Shown here piece after piece: positions 1 to 9,900 of a DNA stretch of 60,000 bases. The notes under the pieces were generated by a model. That model had not been told where the DNA came from. It searched no databases and saw nothing but the letters and a program-made list of their open reading frames with translations. The stretch is from Bugula neritina. Lineage: Eukaryota; Bryozoa; Gymnolaemata; Cheilostomatida; Bugulidae. The translations under genes and the position numbers were made by a program. Numbering within the stretch: the stretch's first letter is position 1; the number at the start of each line of letters is the position of its first letter. The stretch covers positions 5,207,698 to 5,267,697 of the forward strand of contig OZ037765.1 in the NCBI GenBank assembly GCA_964035545.1, in the 5' to 3' direction.

Positions 1-74
1 AGAAGAGTTAGGGCTATTGAAATAACTTAGAGAGGCAACTTCATACTGAAAATTTAACACTGCGAGGTACTAAT

Positions 75-283
75 TTAAAAACTCATGCCAGTTTCTAGCC
101 ACTATCCCTGTGAGAAAACCTAGATAGAGAGGGTTTTTGTTAAAGCAGCCTAAGGACTTATTTATATGTGACACAGAAGCAATTATGACTGGATGCTCTT
201 CTTAACATCACCAATAGCCTTTTTCAGGGCATGACCTTGTGTTTATGAAGTAAACACTCTAACCGCTAGACTACGGCTGTTCC
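75..283 (-). repeat. tRNA-derived SINE, copy 1
   Basis: On the minus strand this stretch matches two other copies in the window (36708-36926 and 57729-57946). It has a tRNA-like head (a 'gtctagcggttagagtgtt' type A box followed by a B-box-like region), then a shared body around 'agagcatccagtcataattg', then a tail ending in 'gtgagaaa' and 'gactataaac'-like sequence. This copy is the most diverged of the three. The body motif resembles, from memory, the conserved core of the Meta-SINE superfamily; that assignment is inference. Confidence 0.75.
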
Positions 284-1220
284 AACTGCAAGGTACTACT
301 TTAGCATCATAAAAATTTAAAAGAAATGTTAATTTAAAAACAACCCAGGTGATGAACAGACAAACCCTATCTTCCTACTGGTGAGTTTATTTCTTCCAAA
401 CTGCAATCAATCTGCAGTTGCAGATAAAATTCAACAAACCAAACTAAAAAAGTCAAAAGAAGTCGATAGAAAATTTAAGCTATTATTGTGCATTTACCTT
501 ACAACACCATTGATGTGAAAACACCTACACAAGTAACTTTTAAAAACTTCCTTCAACTAGTTCAACATAAGGGAGGTACACCTTCAGGTGACGGGTTAAA
601 TTTTTTAGACTCTCACATTATGTATTAATTTAACTTTACTTTCAACTTACTAATTTACTGAAAGTTTCGATTCAACCTAATCGGAGATGAGACAGTACTA
701 TTTTATTGTTTTCTGGATGTTAATTGGCCATTTGTGAACGTGATAATTTTAAATAACGCTCTAAAATATTATTCAATAAACTTAAAGATATCATAATCAG
801 TATGGCAAAATTATGTTTATAATCTATCTATTATGGAAATATGCATTTTTTTTAGTTAAATGGCTAAATTATTTTTAGAAATGTGATTTAATTTAGGCTA
901 AATCATACCAATAATTTTGAATAAACTAAGCAATAGCTTTGGCTATTTGTTCCAAGTGAATGACAATTATTCCAAGCATTCTTGGCTTGCAGATTAAACA
1001 GCCAAAAAAGTGTATGTAGAAAAACAGCAGCCAGCTATTTTTCCATCTTTTGCTATGGTTGTTTTCATTGTCAGTTTCTGAACAATTCAAGCTTTTTACA
1101 ATATTGCTTTAATGTAGAGCTATAAGCCTATAGCCCTTTTTACCAGCATTCACTATAGCACAGCTATCATGCTACCAACCTGTATAAAACCTGCATAAAC
1201 TCAGCATAAATCTCCATTAC
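284..1220. other. A+T-rich spacer, no gene seen
   Basis: No open frame, exon with plausible splice sites or RNA gene was recognised. The sequence is A+T-rich and unremarkable. Confidence 0.5.
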
Positions 1221-1490
1221 CTGCATGTACAAGCTCTGGGGAGGAGGAGGGAGGGAGGGATATCTGCATGTATAAATACTGGGGAGAAGGAAAAGTATAA
1301 AAGGTCAGCCAAGAATTTAAAAGATCAACAAGAAGAACCTGATAAACCAACTCACAGCAACCTTTCACACACAGTCTACACTTTAGACTGAGAGAGAACT
1401 GATGGAACCAGGAGAAACGACTCCATAACTTCAAGAGACTTTTAGTAATAATTAATCAAAATCAAGGCATTCCTCCTACAACCATTCAAC
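1221..1490 (+). promoter_or_regulatory. Duplicated promoter-like block, copy 1
   Basis: The block has two consecutive 'ctgcatgta' + 'ctgggga' purine-rich units (from 1221 and 1263), a good TATA box (tataaaagg, 1296-1304), a leader containing 'acaagaag', a nine-codon reading frame (MEPGETTP, 1402-1428) and a candidate splice donor gtaagt at about 1491. A related block lies at 3367-3560 and keeps the short reading frame (MLEPEKTTP, 3494-3523). TATA box followed by 'acaagaag' and 'ccaactca' is also the layout of the leader of ARID gene A (16916-16990). I infer a promoter and first exon of an ARID-family gene or its relic. No downstream exon could be attached. Confidence 0.35.
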
Positions 1491-2606
1491 TGTAAGTATG
1501 CTTAAATTTTGTAAATTTAGAGTTATAAAAGTAATATTATATTAAATATATAAACACTAAACTATAAATATATAATTATCTATGATTTAATTAGATATCT
1601 GCTGAGAATAAAAACTTTGGTTGAACAGCAACTGTTGGTAGTGAATGAGTGCAGCAGTTTAGGGGTCTCCAGTTCTGGAGTTGGTGTAACATAACTCCAA
1701 ATGTAAGACCCTCAACCAAACTTCCTTTACTACCTACATTCTTTATTACGTAATCTACCTCTTGTTTGGGTTATAAAGTTTTGCCAATAATGAGAAGCCT
1801 GTTTATGAGGAAAATGCAGTTAATTCAGTAGTTGAATTCTTACAAGGAAAATTAGTTTGTAACTTCGAATGAGTTGTCTCCTCCATCTACTCAGACTCAA
1901 CATTCAGTTGCTATTTTCATATTTATTTGTTAATACTCAGATGTAAGAGTGCAGATGGTACTTAATTATCAGCAGTCAATAGTATAATGAAATAAACTAA
2001 TTTGAATACTGTCAAAGTTAAGAATAACATACTACTTATAGTTTAATAATACTTTATAGAGTTTTTTGCAAATGGATTCCATTACATAATGATTGTATTA
2101 GAGTTGTGTCCTCTTTTATTATTGTTGGTATTCCTAGTTTAGATATAAAGCTGTTGTAGCATCTAATAATCTATCACTATAAAGAAATATTTACTTAACA
2201 CAGACATATTGAATTTATTATCATTTTATTTAAAATGTAAAATGTGGTCCTTTACAGGTACTTGGTGGATCAAAATAACAATCATTAACAGTTTAAATTT
2301 ATTTGTTTAAACTATTACACAATGAGTTATGTAATAATTATATATCTGGGAACATTAAACTAATTATATGCACTCATTCCACTCAAGCTTGGTTCCCTAA
2401 GCCATTGGAGAGAGCTAAAGCTATGCTGTAATATTTTTAGTTCATGATATTTTTTTCCATACTAGTTTTTAACTAAAGTAGTGAAATTCTTCTATGTTTC
2501 AGATCTCTCTATACATAAACTGACAGCTGATATTAAAAATTAATCTGCTTAAACTGAGTAACACTGTAAGGAAGAGAGCCAAAGAATTTACAACTCGCAT
2601 ACATAC

Positions 2607-2790
2607 TGATTTCTTAGCGTGGTTGACGAGTTTGTGAGAGAAGGAGAGAGACCTAGACGCCGGGCAATCTCTCTCCACAGCTTTCTTCTAATAACCTCAA
2701 CCATACCTCTTCTGACTATAACCAGTGTGTACAGTCTGTATAAATCCAGTATTTTTCCATCCATTATGGGTGATCTGAGCATCGGGGTCC
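2607..2790 (-). pseudogene. ARID-domain exon copy a (complete exon, orphan)
   Basis: On the minus strand an acceptor (acattcag) precedes a 184-nt exon that ends at a gtatgt donor. The length and splice phase are exactly those of exon 4 of ARID gene A (18869-19052). It reads GTPMLRSPIMDGKILDLYRL and continues through V-E-V-I, a W-R-E-I-A helix and T-L-R-N-Q, the core helices of an ARID3-type domain. The frame is open. No exon supplying the end of the domain (Y-x-K-Y-L-Y) was found downstream on this strand, so it is either an exon of an unresolved minus-strand gene or a relic. It is the best preserved of three tandem copies. Confidence 0.6.
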
Positions 2791-3019
2791 CTGAATGTAT
2801 AAAATAACATTAAATTTACTGGTCAACATCTAACACCTAGACACACTTTGTCGTAGCAGGAAATGTTAGCCATTTTTAAAAATTTCTGAGCTTTTCGTAC
2901 AGTGCTATGGTACATCAGGATCGAGCGGGTCGGGCTCCTATTGAACAGAGAAACATTCGACTCAATTTATTGAAGTGTCAAAGATCCTACTCAATAGCGC
3001 CTTTTGAGAAATTCAGCCC

Positions 3020-3213
3020 GGACACATTAAAATAGCTGACATTTTGAGGAGTTGAGGAGTTTGTGAGAGAGAGATCTAGAAGCCTGGCTATTTCCATCCA
3101 CAACTTTTTTTTTATTACTTCAACTACGCCTTTTCTGGCAATCACTAGTTTGTACAGTCTGTATACATCTAGTAATTTACCATTCATTATGGGTGCTCTG
3201 AGCATCGGGGTCC
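3020..3213 (-). pseudogene. ARID-domain exon copy b (damaged 3' end)
   Basis: This is a second copy of the ARID core exon, with the same ttcag acceptor and GTPMLRAPIMNGKLLDVYRL start. It stays in frame through W-M-E-I-A-R. The end differs from copy a: two codons are missing after L-D-L-S, and the T-L-R-N-Q splice end is replaced by T-P-Q-N-V-S, so the donor is lost. The frame runs on to a stop near 2987. It lies about 230 bp from copy a and directly against copy c. Confidence 0.6.
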
Positions 3214-3229
3214 CTGAATGTATATCAGG

Positions 3230-3342
3230 CTTTCCCTCTCTCTCCACTGCTTTTGTTTTATCACCTCAACTATGCCTTTTCTGGCTATAATTACTAGAGT
3301 GCACAGTCTGTATACATCTAATGTTTTTCCATTCATGATCTA
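3230..3342 (-). pseudogene. ARID-domain exon copy c (fragment)
   Basis: Minus-strand translation gives MNGKTLDVYRLCTLVIIARK followed by G-I-V-E-V-I and K-Q-K-Q-W-R-E. This is the middle of the ARID exon with a one-codon insertion (V-I-I-A). The start (G-T-P-M) and the C-terminal third are missing. The fragment runs directly into the upstream flank of copy b, as expected from unequal tandem duplication. Confidence 0.55.
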
Positions 3343-3366
3343 ATATATAAGTCTAGTGATTCTACC

Positions 3367-3560
3367 TGCATGTATAAACACTGGAGGAAGGGAAGATAGA
3401 CAGAGCAGCTAATTGAATTTAAAACATTAACAAGAAGAACCTGCATGAATCAACCTGAAGCATTCTTTCACACAGTCTACAGTCTGAACTGACATGCTGG
3501 AGCCAGAGAAAACAACTCCATAACTTTCAAAGGCTTCTAGTAATATTGAATCAAAACCTA
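3367..3560 (+). repeat. Duplicated promoter-like block, copy 2
   Basis: This is a direct repeat of 1263-1482: it shares 'ctgcatgtataaa', 'aagaagaacctg', 'cacacagtctaca' and 'actccataact', and a short frame at 3494-3523. It lacks the strong TATA box of copy 1. It separates the three ARID exon copies from the exon-1 copy at 3665-3694. Confidence 0.5.
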
Positions 3561-3604
3561 AAAATGAATTTCAGTCTTTAAAAGAAGAGGATCTCTTTGA
3601 GAAG

Positions 3605-3734
3605 TTTTAAATTGATAATAATTTAATGAGTATATTTGTAATTTGTAGTCCTAAAACCCCTCACCTGATCTATATCAAAGCTTTTAGATGGCATGTTACT
3701 GCAGCTGAGTTGGTGAATCAACTTCTTGTCATGT
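3605..3734 (-). pseudogene. ARID gene 5' end copy B (leader, exon 1, start of intron 1)
   Basis: On the minus strand a leader matching ARID gene A (acaagaagttgattcacc, then cagctgcagtaac) is followed by ATG at 3694 and ten codons, MPSKSFDIDQ, to 3665, then a gtgagg donor. Gene A has MPSESFNIDK and gtaagg at 16994-17023. Intron similarity continues to about 3605 and then stops. Nothing downstream completes it, so it is read as a truncated duplicate. Confidence 0.6.
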
Positions 3735-3736
3735 CA

Positions 3737-4468
3737 TTAACTTTCATCATGATTGTTATTTGTATTGTTCCCATAAAAAAGTCTGTAGGAATTTAGTGTT
3801 GCTGGCCACATTGACTGGTTAAAAATGCTACTACACTGCTGTTGAATGTCTACATTAGAATCTGGTCCAATATTTCCAGTCATTAAAAGAAGATTAATAG
3901 TTGGTGAGGATGGTAGTGTGTCCGCAGAGCTTGAAGTTGAAGGTATGTATAACAGCTGAAAATAACACACAGTACTCTATAGTCTATATAGTAATGTGTT
4001 CAGAACTATAGTGTGCAGTAATAGCTGTATTATACGTAAAGTGATGTAATAAATTATTCTGTAGTTTTAAAGCCACATGTAAATATATTGATATTTTATC
4101 ATTATTATATGAACTAACAACTTGAGATTTAATGTTTACAACCAAACAACAAAATTTTCGTTACACTTTTGCATTATTAATAATATTGGAAATAAGTTCA
4201 GCTAGATACTATAATAATTAAACTAAAATATATAAAGCCAACAGTCAGGGACACCAGCTGTTCTTGATTTAAAATTGAAAGCCAAATTATGAATCACTAG
4301 CATTCTAAAAAAAGTAATGTTCGTTATTATTATAAAATTGATGAAACATATTATTATGCACACTTTACTTTCACTAAAGTTATAAATTGATAATAATGTG
4401 ATGATTATATTTGTAATATCACTTCTGAAACCCCTCACCTGATCTATATCAAAGCTTTTAGATGGCAT
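3737..4468 (-). pseudogene. ARID gene 5' end copy A (exon 1, intron 1, partial exon 2)
   Basis: ATG at 4468 opens MPSKSFDIDQ (exon 1, to 4439), then gtgagg. The intron clearly matches intron 1 of ARID gene A (16994 onward), including the stretch read as FSESKVCII. Exon 2 starts at 3955 after a ttttcag acceptor and reads LLYIPSTSSS onward, matching LLNRPSTSNS of gene A. It has an internal loss of about 20 residues and ends in N-N-N-H-D-E-S-stop, where it fuses to the leader of copy B. Upstream of the ATG the gene A leader is replaced by sequence joining the Ig-exon copy at 4500. Pieces are ordered as in a real gene but the end is lost. Confidence 0.65.
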
Positions 4469-4499
4469 GGCTACTATTACTTCTAGGAAATTACTGTGG

Positions 4500-4985
4500 C
4501 TCAGTTGGTATACGTAAATGAAGCTATTACTTTCGTTGCTACAGGAAATCCTCACTTAGAATCATTCGTATTGAGATACGATGAAACGTATGCAAGTGGG
4601 TGTGAAAGATCTAATGACAAGTGGGTGGGTGTTAGCAGCCAAGTTATTGGAATAGAAGTATCTGATGGGTTTACTGAGCAATGTGCTGCAGTTGGTGATG
4701 TAAACGGCTTTAACATTACTCTTCAAGTTGCTCTATCCAACAACCTAGTTACTGGAACTTTTGACTGCATGGGATTTAAAAAGGGAAAATTGGAGAAGTT
4801 TTGTCTCCTACAAAGTTTGAACTTCCAGTTGTTCAAGGTTTGTTTAATGACAAAATAGCTAATTTAATCTTACATGAAAATACACTTCCGAGGTGTTTTT
4901 TTCATTTATGAGTATTTTTTATTTAGCCTACTGTTGCGTGTTCAGTTTGGTCAGCTATACGAGTGCAATATCTTTTTCAAAGTCA
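4500..4985 (+). pseudogene. Decayed copy of an Ig-like exon
   Basis: This is nearly identical over most of its length to exon 5 of the downstream Ig gene and to the start of the following intron (about 9295-9785). The shared peptide includes TYASGCERSND, W-V-G-V-S-S-Q-V-I and G-T-F-D-C-M-G-F. Two lesions are visible. Six bases are lost near 4540, removing the first cysteine (F-R-C-T-S-T-G becomes F-V-A-T-G). One A is lost near 4788, shifting the frame after K-G-K and destroying the end of the domain. The 5' end of the exon and its acceptor are absent: homology begins at the junction with ARID copy A. No signal-peptide exon is attached. Confidence 0.8.
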
Positions 4986-6916
4986 GATCAAAAATATGCT
5001 TAACAGAAAATGAAAACATGGTTTAAAAGCAGCTGTATTATAGTTACAGAAATCCCATAATTTTTGTCTGTTTGTGTTCTTTGCTACTTGATTTAGCTTA
5101 AGCTTTCTTAAATCTATTATTACTATGTAAGTGATTAATGCCGTAATATAACTCATTGGTTCATAGTAATAACCACACCAACAGGATTGTCTGTAGGAAA
5201 CTGTAACACTCCTTCATGAGATTTATGACTTTCTTGTAGTTGATGGCCACTAGCCATTCTTCTTGGTAGTAGACTCTGATCCCGACTGAGAGAGTGCTTG
5301 CTGAGAGGGTGTATAGAATAGACGTCCCTGGCTCTGGTAGTGGAAATATCTGCGGAAAAGCAGCCAAGTTCTGTTGTCAACTTTCAGCAGAAAAACTTCT
5401 TCAGAGGTTCCCTGCAGTAAACCCTATACCATATAAAATAAGTAAAAGCGGAAGAAATTTTTAAGGATGGTAAATGAAAGAAATAATGTTGAAAGCTGCA
5501 TGTTGAACTGTCTTGGTCTTCATGTTTGCCATTCTGGTCACAACCACTTGTGCTCTTGTTGATTAGTTACACTTTTTATCCTCAAATTCATGCAAATATT
5601 TTTAGTATACCTAAAATAAATACAACTTAAAACTAACAGACAAAGCCATGGTGTATTATTATTTTCCATTGTTATGAATATTGTTGCCTAACTGCAAATT
5701 TTATTAAAACTAATGCAAAGTCTCCAAAGGTTCAATAAATCAATGCTTGGGAATGCCAACACTGTTGTTTATAATAGCCACAACCTTGTGTCACAATTAA
5801 TCAAGAAATAATTTATTTTCTTGTAAATATTTATTTCCACAATCTAAAATAGCTATAAAATTCCCTAAGTGGTTAGGATCAAATGAGATTAAAATAATTC
5901 CATAACGTAAATCAAGTTTAATAATGCAAGAAGTTGTCCATCCTGAAAATGTAATGCGTGTCAGGTGAATATAACTAAGAGACTCAAGATAAATTAAATA
6001 AATGCATAAACTGTGACACCCAAGTTTATTCTGAGAAACTCTGCTGTTTTTGGAAGGGAGTGATTTTGGTTGTTGAAATTTGTAAAAGCTGATTTTGGGA
6101 GCCACCCAATTATAAAAAAAGGATTAGAAACTACAAACTGAGTCAAAAATAAATTATTTTTGTCAGAATAAATTGAAGGATTACGGAGTTGAAGAGAAAG
6201 CAATCAGAAACTAATGTGACCAGATGAAGTACTTATATTACAGCAATTCAGGTTTATCAGATACATTTGCTTTGTAGTTACTCATTGAGTATAATACTAT
6301 TTCATATAGAAACATATGTATATATAGTATATATGCAGCACAATGTAGTGTATCAGGTATACCACTACTCTTCTATAATGATTCGGTTTTAAGTATATAT
6401 ATAGCTCTACTTCGCAGTTCCCAGCAGACTAAATAATTGTAACTTGAGTTAATAAAAATTTCAAAGTATTTCATATTGGCATTTTATAACATATAACCAA
6501 ACTGTGTTTCAATTGGTTTGTTTGCAAATTTATAACTGAAATTAGTTTGAATTTTACAGATTCAATATTTTAAGTTTCATTATTGTTTCAATTAATTATT
6601 TCATGTCATAAACAAAATTCTAAAATATGTGTGGAAAGTATATAACTAGCATTTAACAATGCAAAATTCTAGTGTGAAATAAAATCATTGTTTATAAATA
6701 ACTTACAATAAAGACAACAATATAGCATTGTTAAATAGTTTTGAAAATTTCAATTCCAGTTTCGTAAATTGTCAGCACGGAATACAAAAAAGTTTGATAA
6801 ACATTATATAATATGATGTTTCACTAAATATTAAGGAGGTACAATACTTCAGGGCACTTGAGACTAGAAACTCTTTTATTACTAAATACTGGCTGGACCT
6901 TTAACTACTCTTCATT
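4986..6916. other. Spacer between broken Ig copy and Ig gene
   Basis: A+T-rich sequence. Minus-strand open frames at 5153-5380 and 5797-6203 have no splice context or recognisable family. A weak TATA-like 'tatataat' near 6805 lies about 110 bp before the Ig gene ATG and could be its core promoter. No other gene was recognised. Confidence 0.45.
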
Positions 6917-9900
6917 ATGCTATTCCATCTCAGTTATCTGATATATTTCTTCACTTGTCTCTCTGGTATGTATAATATACATATGTGTATTATTTTGCAT
7001 ATGTATGTATTATACCTAATTCAAATTGCCATATAACATGTTGCGTATTGATATTACTTGTTATAATATGGATACTAAGATACATCAATTCCAAGTGTAA
7101 ATTGTTAATGTTAACATACATGAAACTAGCTAAGTATGGCATATATCTTTTGACTAACATTCTATTGCTTCTACTCAGCATAGAGTTTATCTTTCTGAGT
7201 GTGTTAGACCTTTGAGTCATTTGTAGGAACTTCATGGAAACATAGACAATTGAATAATTTAGTTGTTAAAAAAATCAGGAAATAATTTCTCACTTGTTAG
7301 GTATGCTATAATTGATGATTTTTGAAAGTATGTCAGCACTGAATTTTTATTAATTCACCCTAAAAATAAATAACTGCAACAGAAAAAGGCTATATATATA
7401 ATATAGTAATTTGTTAGAAAAGGAAACTAAAATGTAGATCATATATAAGTAGTATCCAACAAATTGATGACCCCATAATATTATTTTTATGTTTAGCTCA
7501 ACCGTCTACAAAAATAGGATACAGCGTTACAGGCTTAGCAGCGAGATTGTATAAAGATCAGAAAGTCACTTTCACCTGCTATGCATCTAATTATGCTAAC
7601 CTGAGAAGCTTACAGCTACGGTATGACTCAGATAGTGTAGGAACAGGATACAGAAGTGGATGCCATTTAAGTTCTAGAAATGGAGCAGTGTGGGAGAGTT
7701 CTCTACCTCCACAGATTATTACTGCTCCTGGAATTGAAGGACCAAGAGTTAGCGATGAATACTGTAGCTCAGTTGGCAGAACTGAAGGTTTTAATCTGTC
7801 CGTACAGCTTACTATAACTAAGTCAACGATTGGAGGAAAGTTTTACTGCAGAGGATTTGAAGGAGGAGGTGTGGGGGTATTGAAGTCTCGAGAAATACTT
7901 GAAGGAATAAAGGGTAAGTGTTTTGACTCTAGTTAAAACTAACATTGTGTTATCAAAAACATATTTTAAATGATGCACTATGCAAACCTTCTAACCATTA
8001 AAAATTAGATTTTTACGTTATTGTATTATGAAACTATAACATAAGCTTTTACTATAAGTTATATTAGTTTTTATTTGATAATTTTATTAGGATTATGTTA
8101 GTAGGTGTATAGAAACATTGCTTCATAGGTCTCATTAATTGAGGTCGCAGTGTAATAGCACGTGTAGATGTTAGCATATGTATCTTGGTAAAACAAATGA
8201 TTCTATTTTTCAAATTATGCCATGCTTGAAAATAGTATTGATAAAAGCAGACTTTATAAATGAAAGCATATACTCAAATGTAGGAGGTGTAGTGGATACG
8301 TCTCATCAACAGATCAAACTCAATTGGCTAACTCCATAAATATACCCACATAGGTACCTGATATACAGTTCTTATTAAACTTTCCTTTTGCATTATAAAA
8401 TAATTTTAAATTGCCAAATAACAAAGTTTCTACAAAAACTGATATCACTAATTTTGGTCAAACTAAATTATCAAACAAGGCAATTGAGTTTTTTGGCTCT
8501 GACTAAAAATAAACTTTTAATAAAGTAAGCTTTTCAAAATTAAAAACACAAATATCTAAAATATTTTTAATGAACTTAAGATCTTTGTGTTTCAGTTGCT
8601 CCCAGCAATATCTCTCTGATTGCCCCTAAATACTTTGGTGTGGGTGAGGAGTTGACCTTCAGCTGTAGTTCTACTGGTGCAAAACCTGTGTCAACATATG
8701 AATATAGTAAGTTTTATATACATACATATTCTATTTTTGGAATTCTTAGTGTTGTGGAATATACATGCATGTTGCATGTTGGAACCATATCTTGCATTTG
8801 CTGATTTAACTAACACAATCAAGAAAATCAGAACAAAGGACATTAAAAAAATAATTTAGTATTCAAACCAAAGTACGTGTAGGTAAATTTACTGATGATG
8901 ATCATTCATTTCAGAAGTAAATGGGGATGTGGTGCCTGCTCCCCGTTACACTCCTGGAGAAAATGAAACAACGTTAAATGTGTCATGTAGAGATGTTGAA
9001 CACTCCTTCTGGTTTGGAGGAAATACATTTATGGCTTTTGATATACAGCCAAGAGGTAAGTTGGAAATTTGGAATAAGTTGTTAATGTGTATAATTTCAG
9101 GTGCTCTGCATGCTGTGAGCAGTACAGCATGCAGTTTAATATTGCTAATTACTTATAAAACTCGGTTGCTTCGAGTGTATATGCTAAAAATAGAAACCAA
9201 GTGATAATTTTTTGCCATGCTAAGAACCATTTCAGAACTGCTTTATCATATTTCACAGCTCCGTTAACTGTACAGATTGCCTACACAGCTCCAAGCTTGC
9301 CTGATGTATACGTGAATGAAACTATTACCTTCCGTTGCACATCTACAGGATTTCCTAACTTAAAATCATTAGTATTGAGATACAATGAAACGTATGCAAG
9401 TGGGTGTGAAAGATCTAATGACAAGTGGGTGGGTGTTAGCAGCCAAGTTATTGGAATAGAAGTATCTGATGGGCTTACTGAGCAATGTGCTGCAGTTGGT
9501 GATGTGAATGGCTTTAACATTACTCTTGAAGTTACTCTATCCAACAACCTAGTTACTGGAACTTTTGACTGCATGGGATTTGAAAAGGGAAAAATTGGAA
9601 AAGTTGTGTCTCCTACAAAGTTTGAGCTTCCAGTTGTTAAAGGTTTGTTTGTTAAGTGACAAAATAGTTTACTTAATCCTATGCAAGAAAACGCATTTCC
9701 AATTTAATTTATATGAATACATTTTAGTTACTGCTATATAGGTGTATATTTTTATCAACTATACATGCAATATCTTTTTTCAAGCAATATTTTTTTCAAA
9801 CAATACATAGCTGACTATGATCTATAAAGCCATACAGGCAAGCTAATTTTGAAGCTGTAAGAAAATTAAATTATAATTTGGCATAAGCTATAATCTAAAA

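Noticed and set aside
5153-5380. Minus-strand frames with a 75-aa product containing S-L-L-P, faintly like the end of ARID gene A exon 2
   Set aside because: Similarity is limited to a few short words with gaps, there are no matching splice sites, and the position does not fit the order of the ARID copies.
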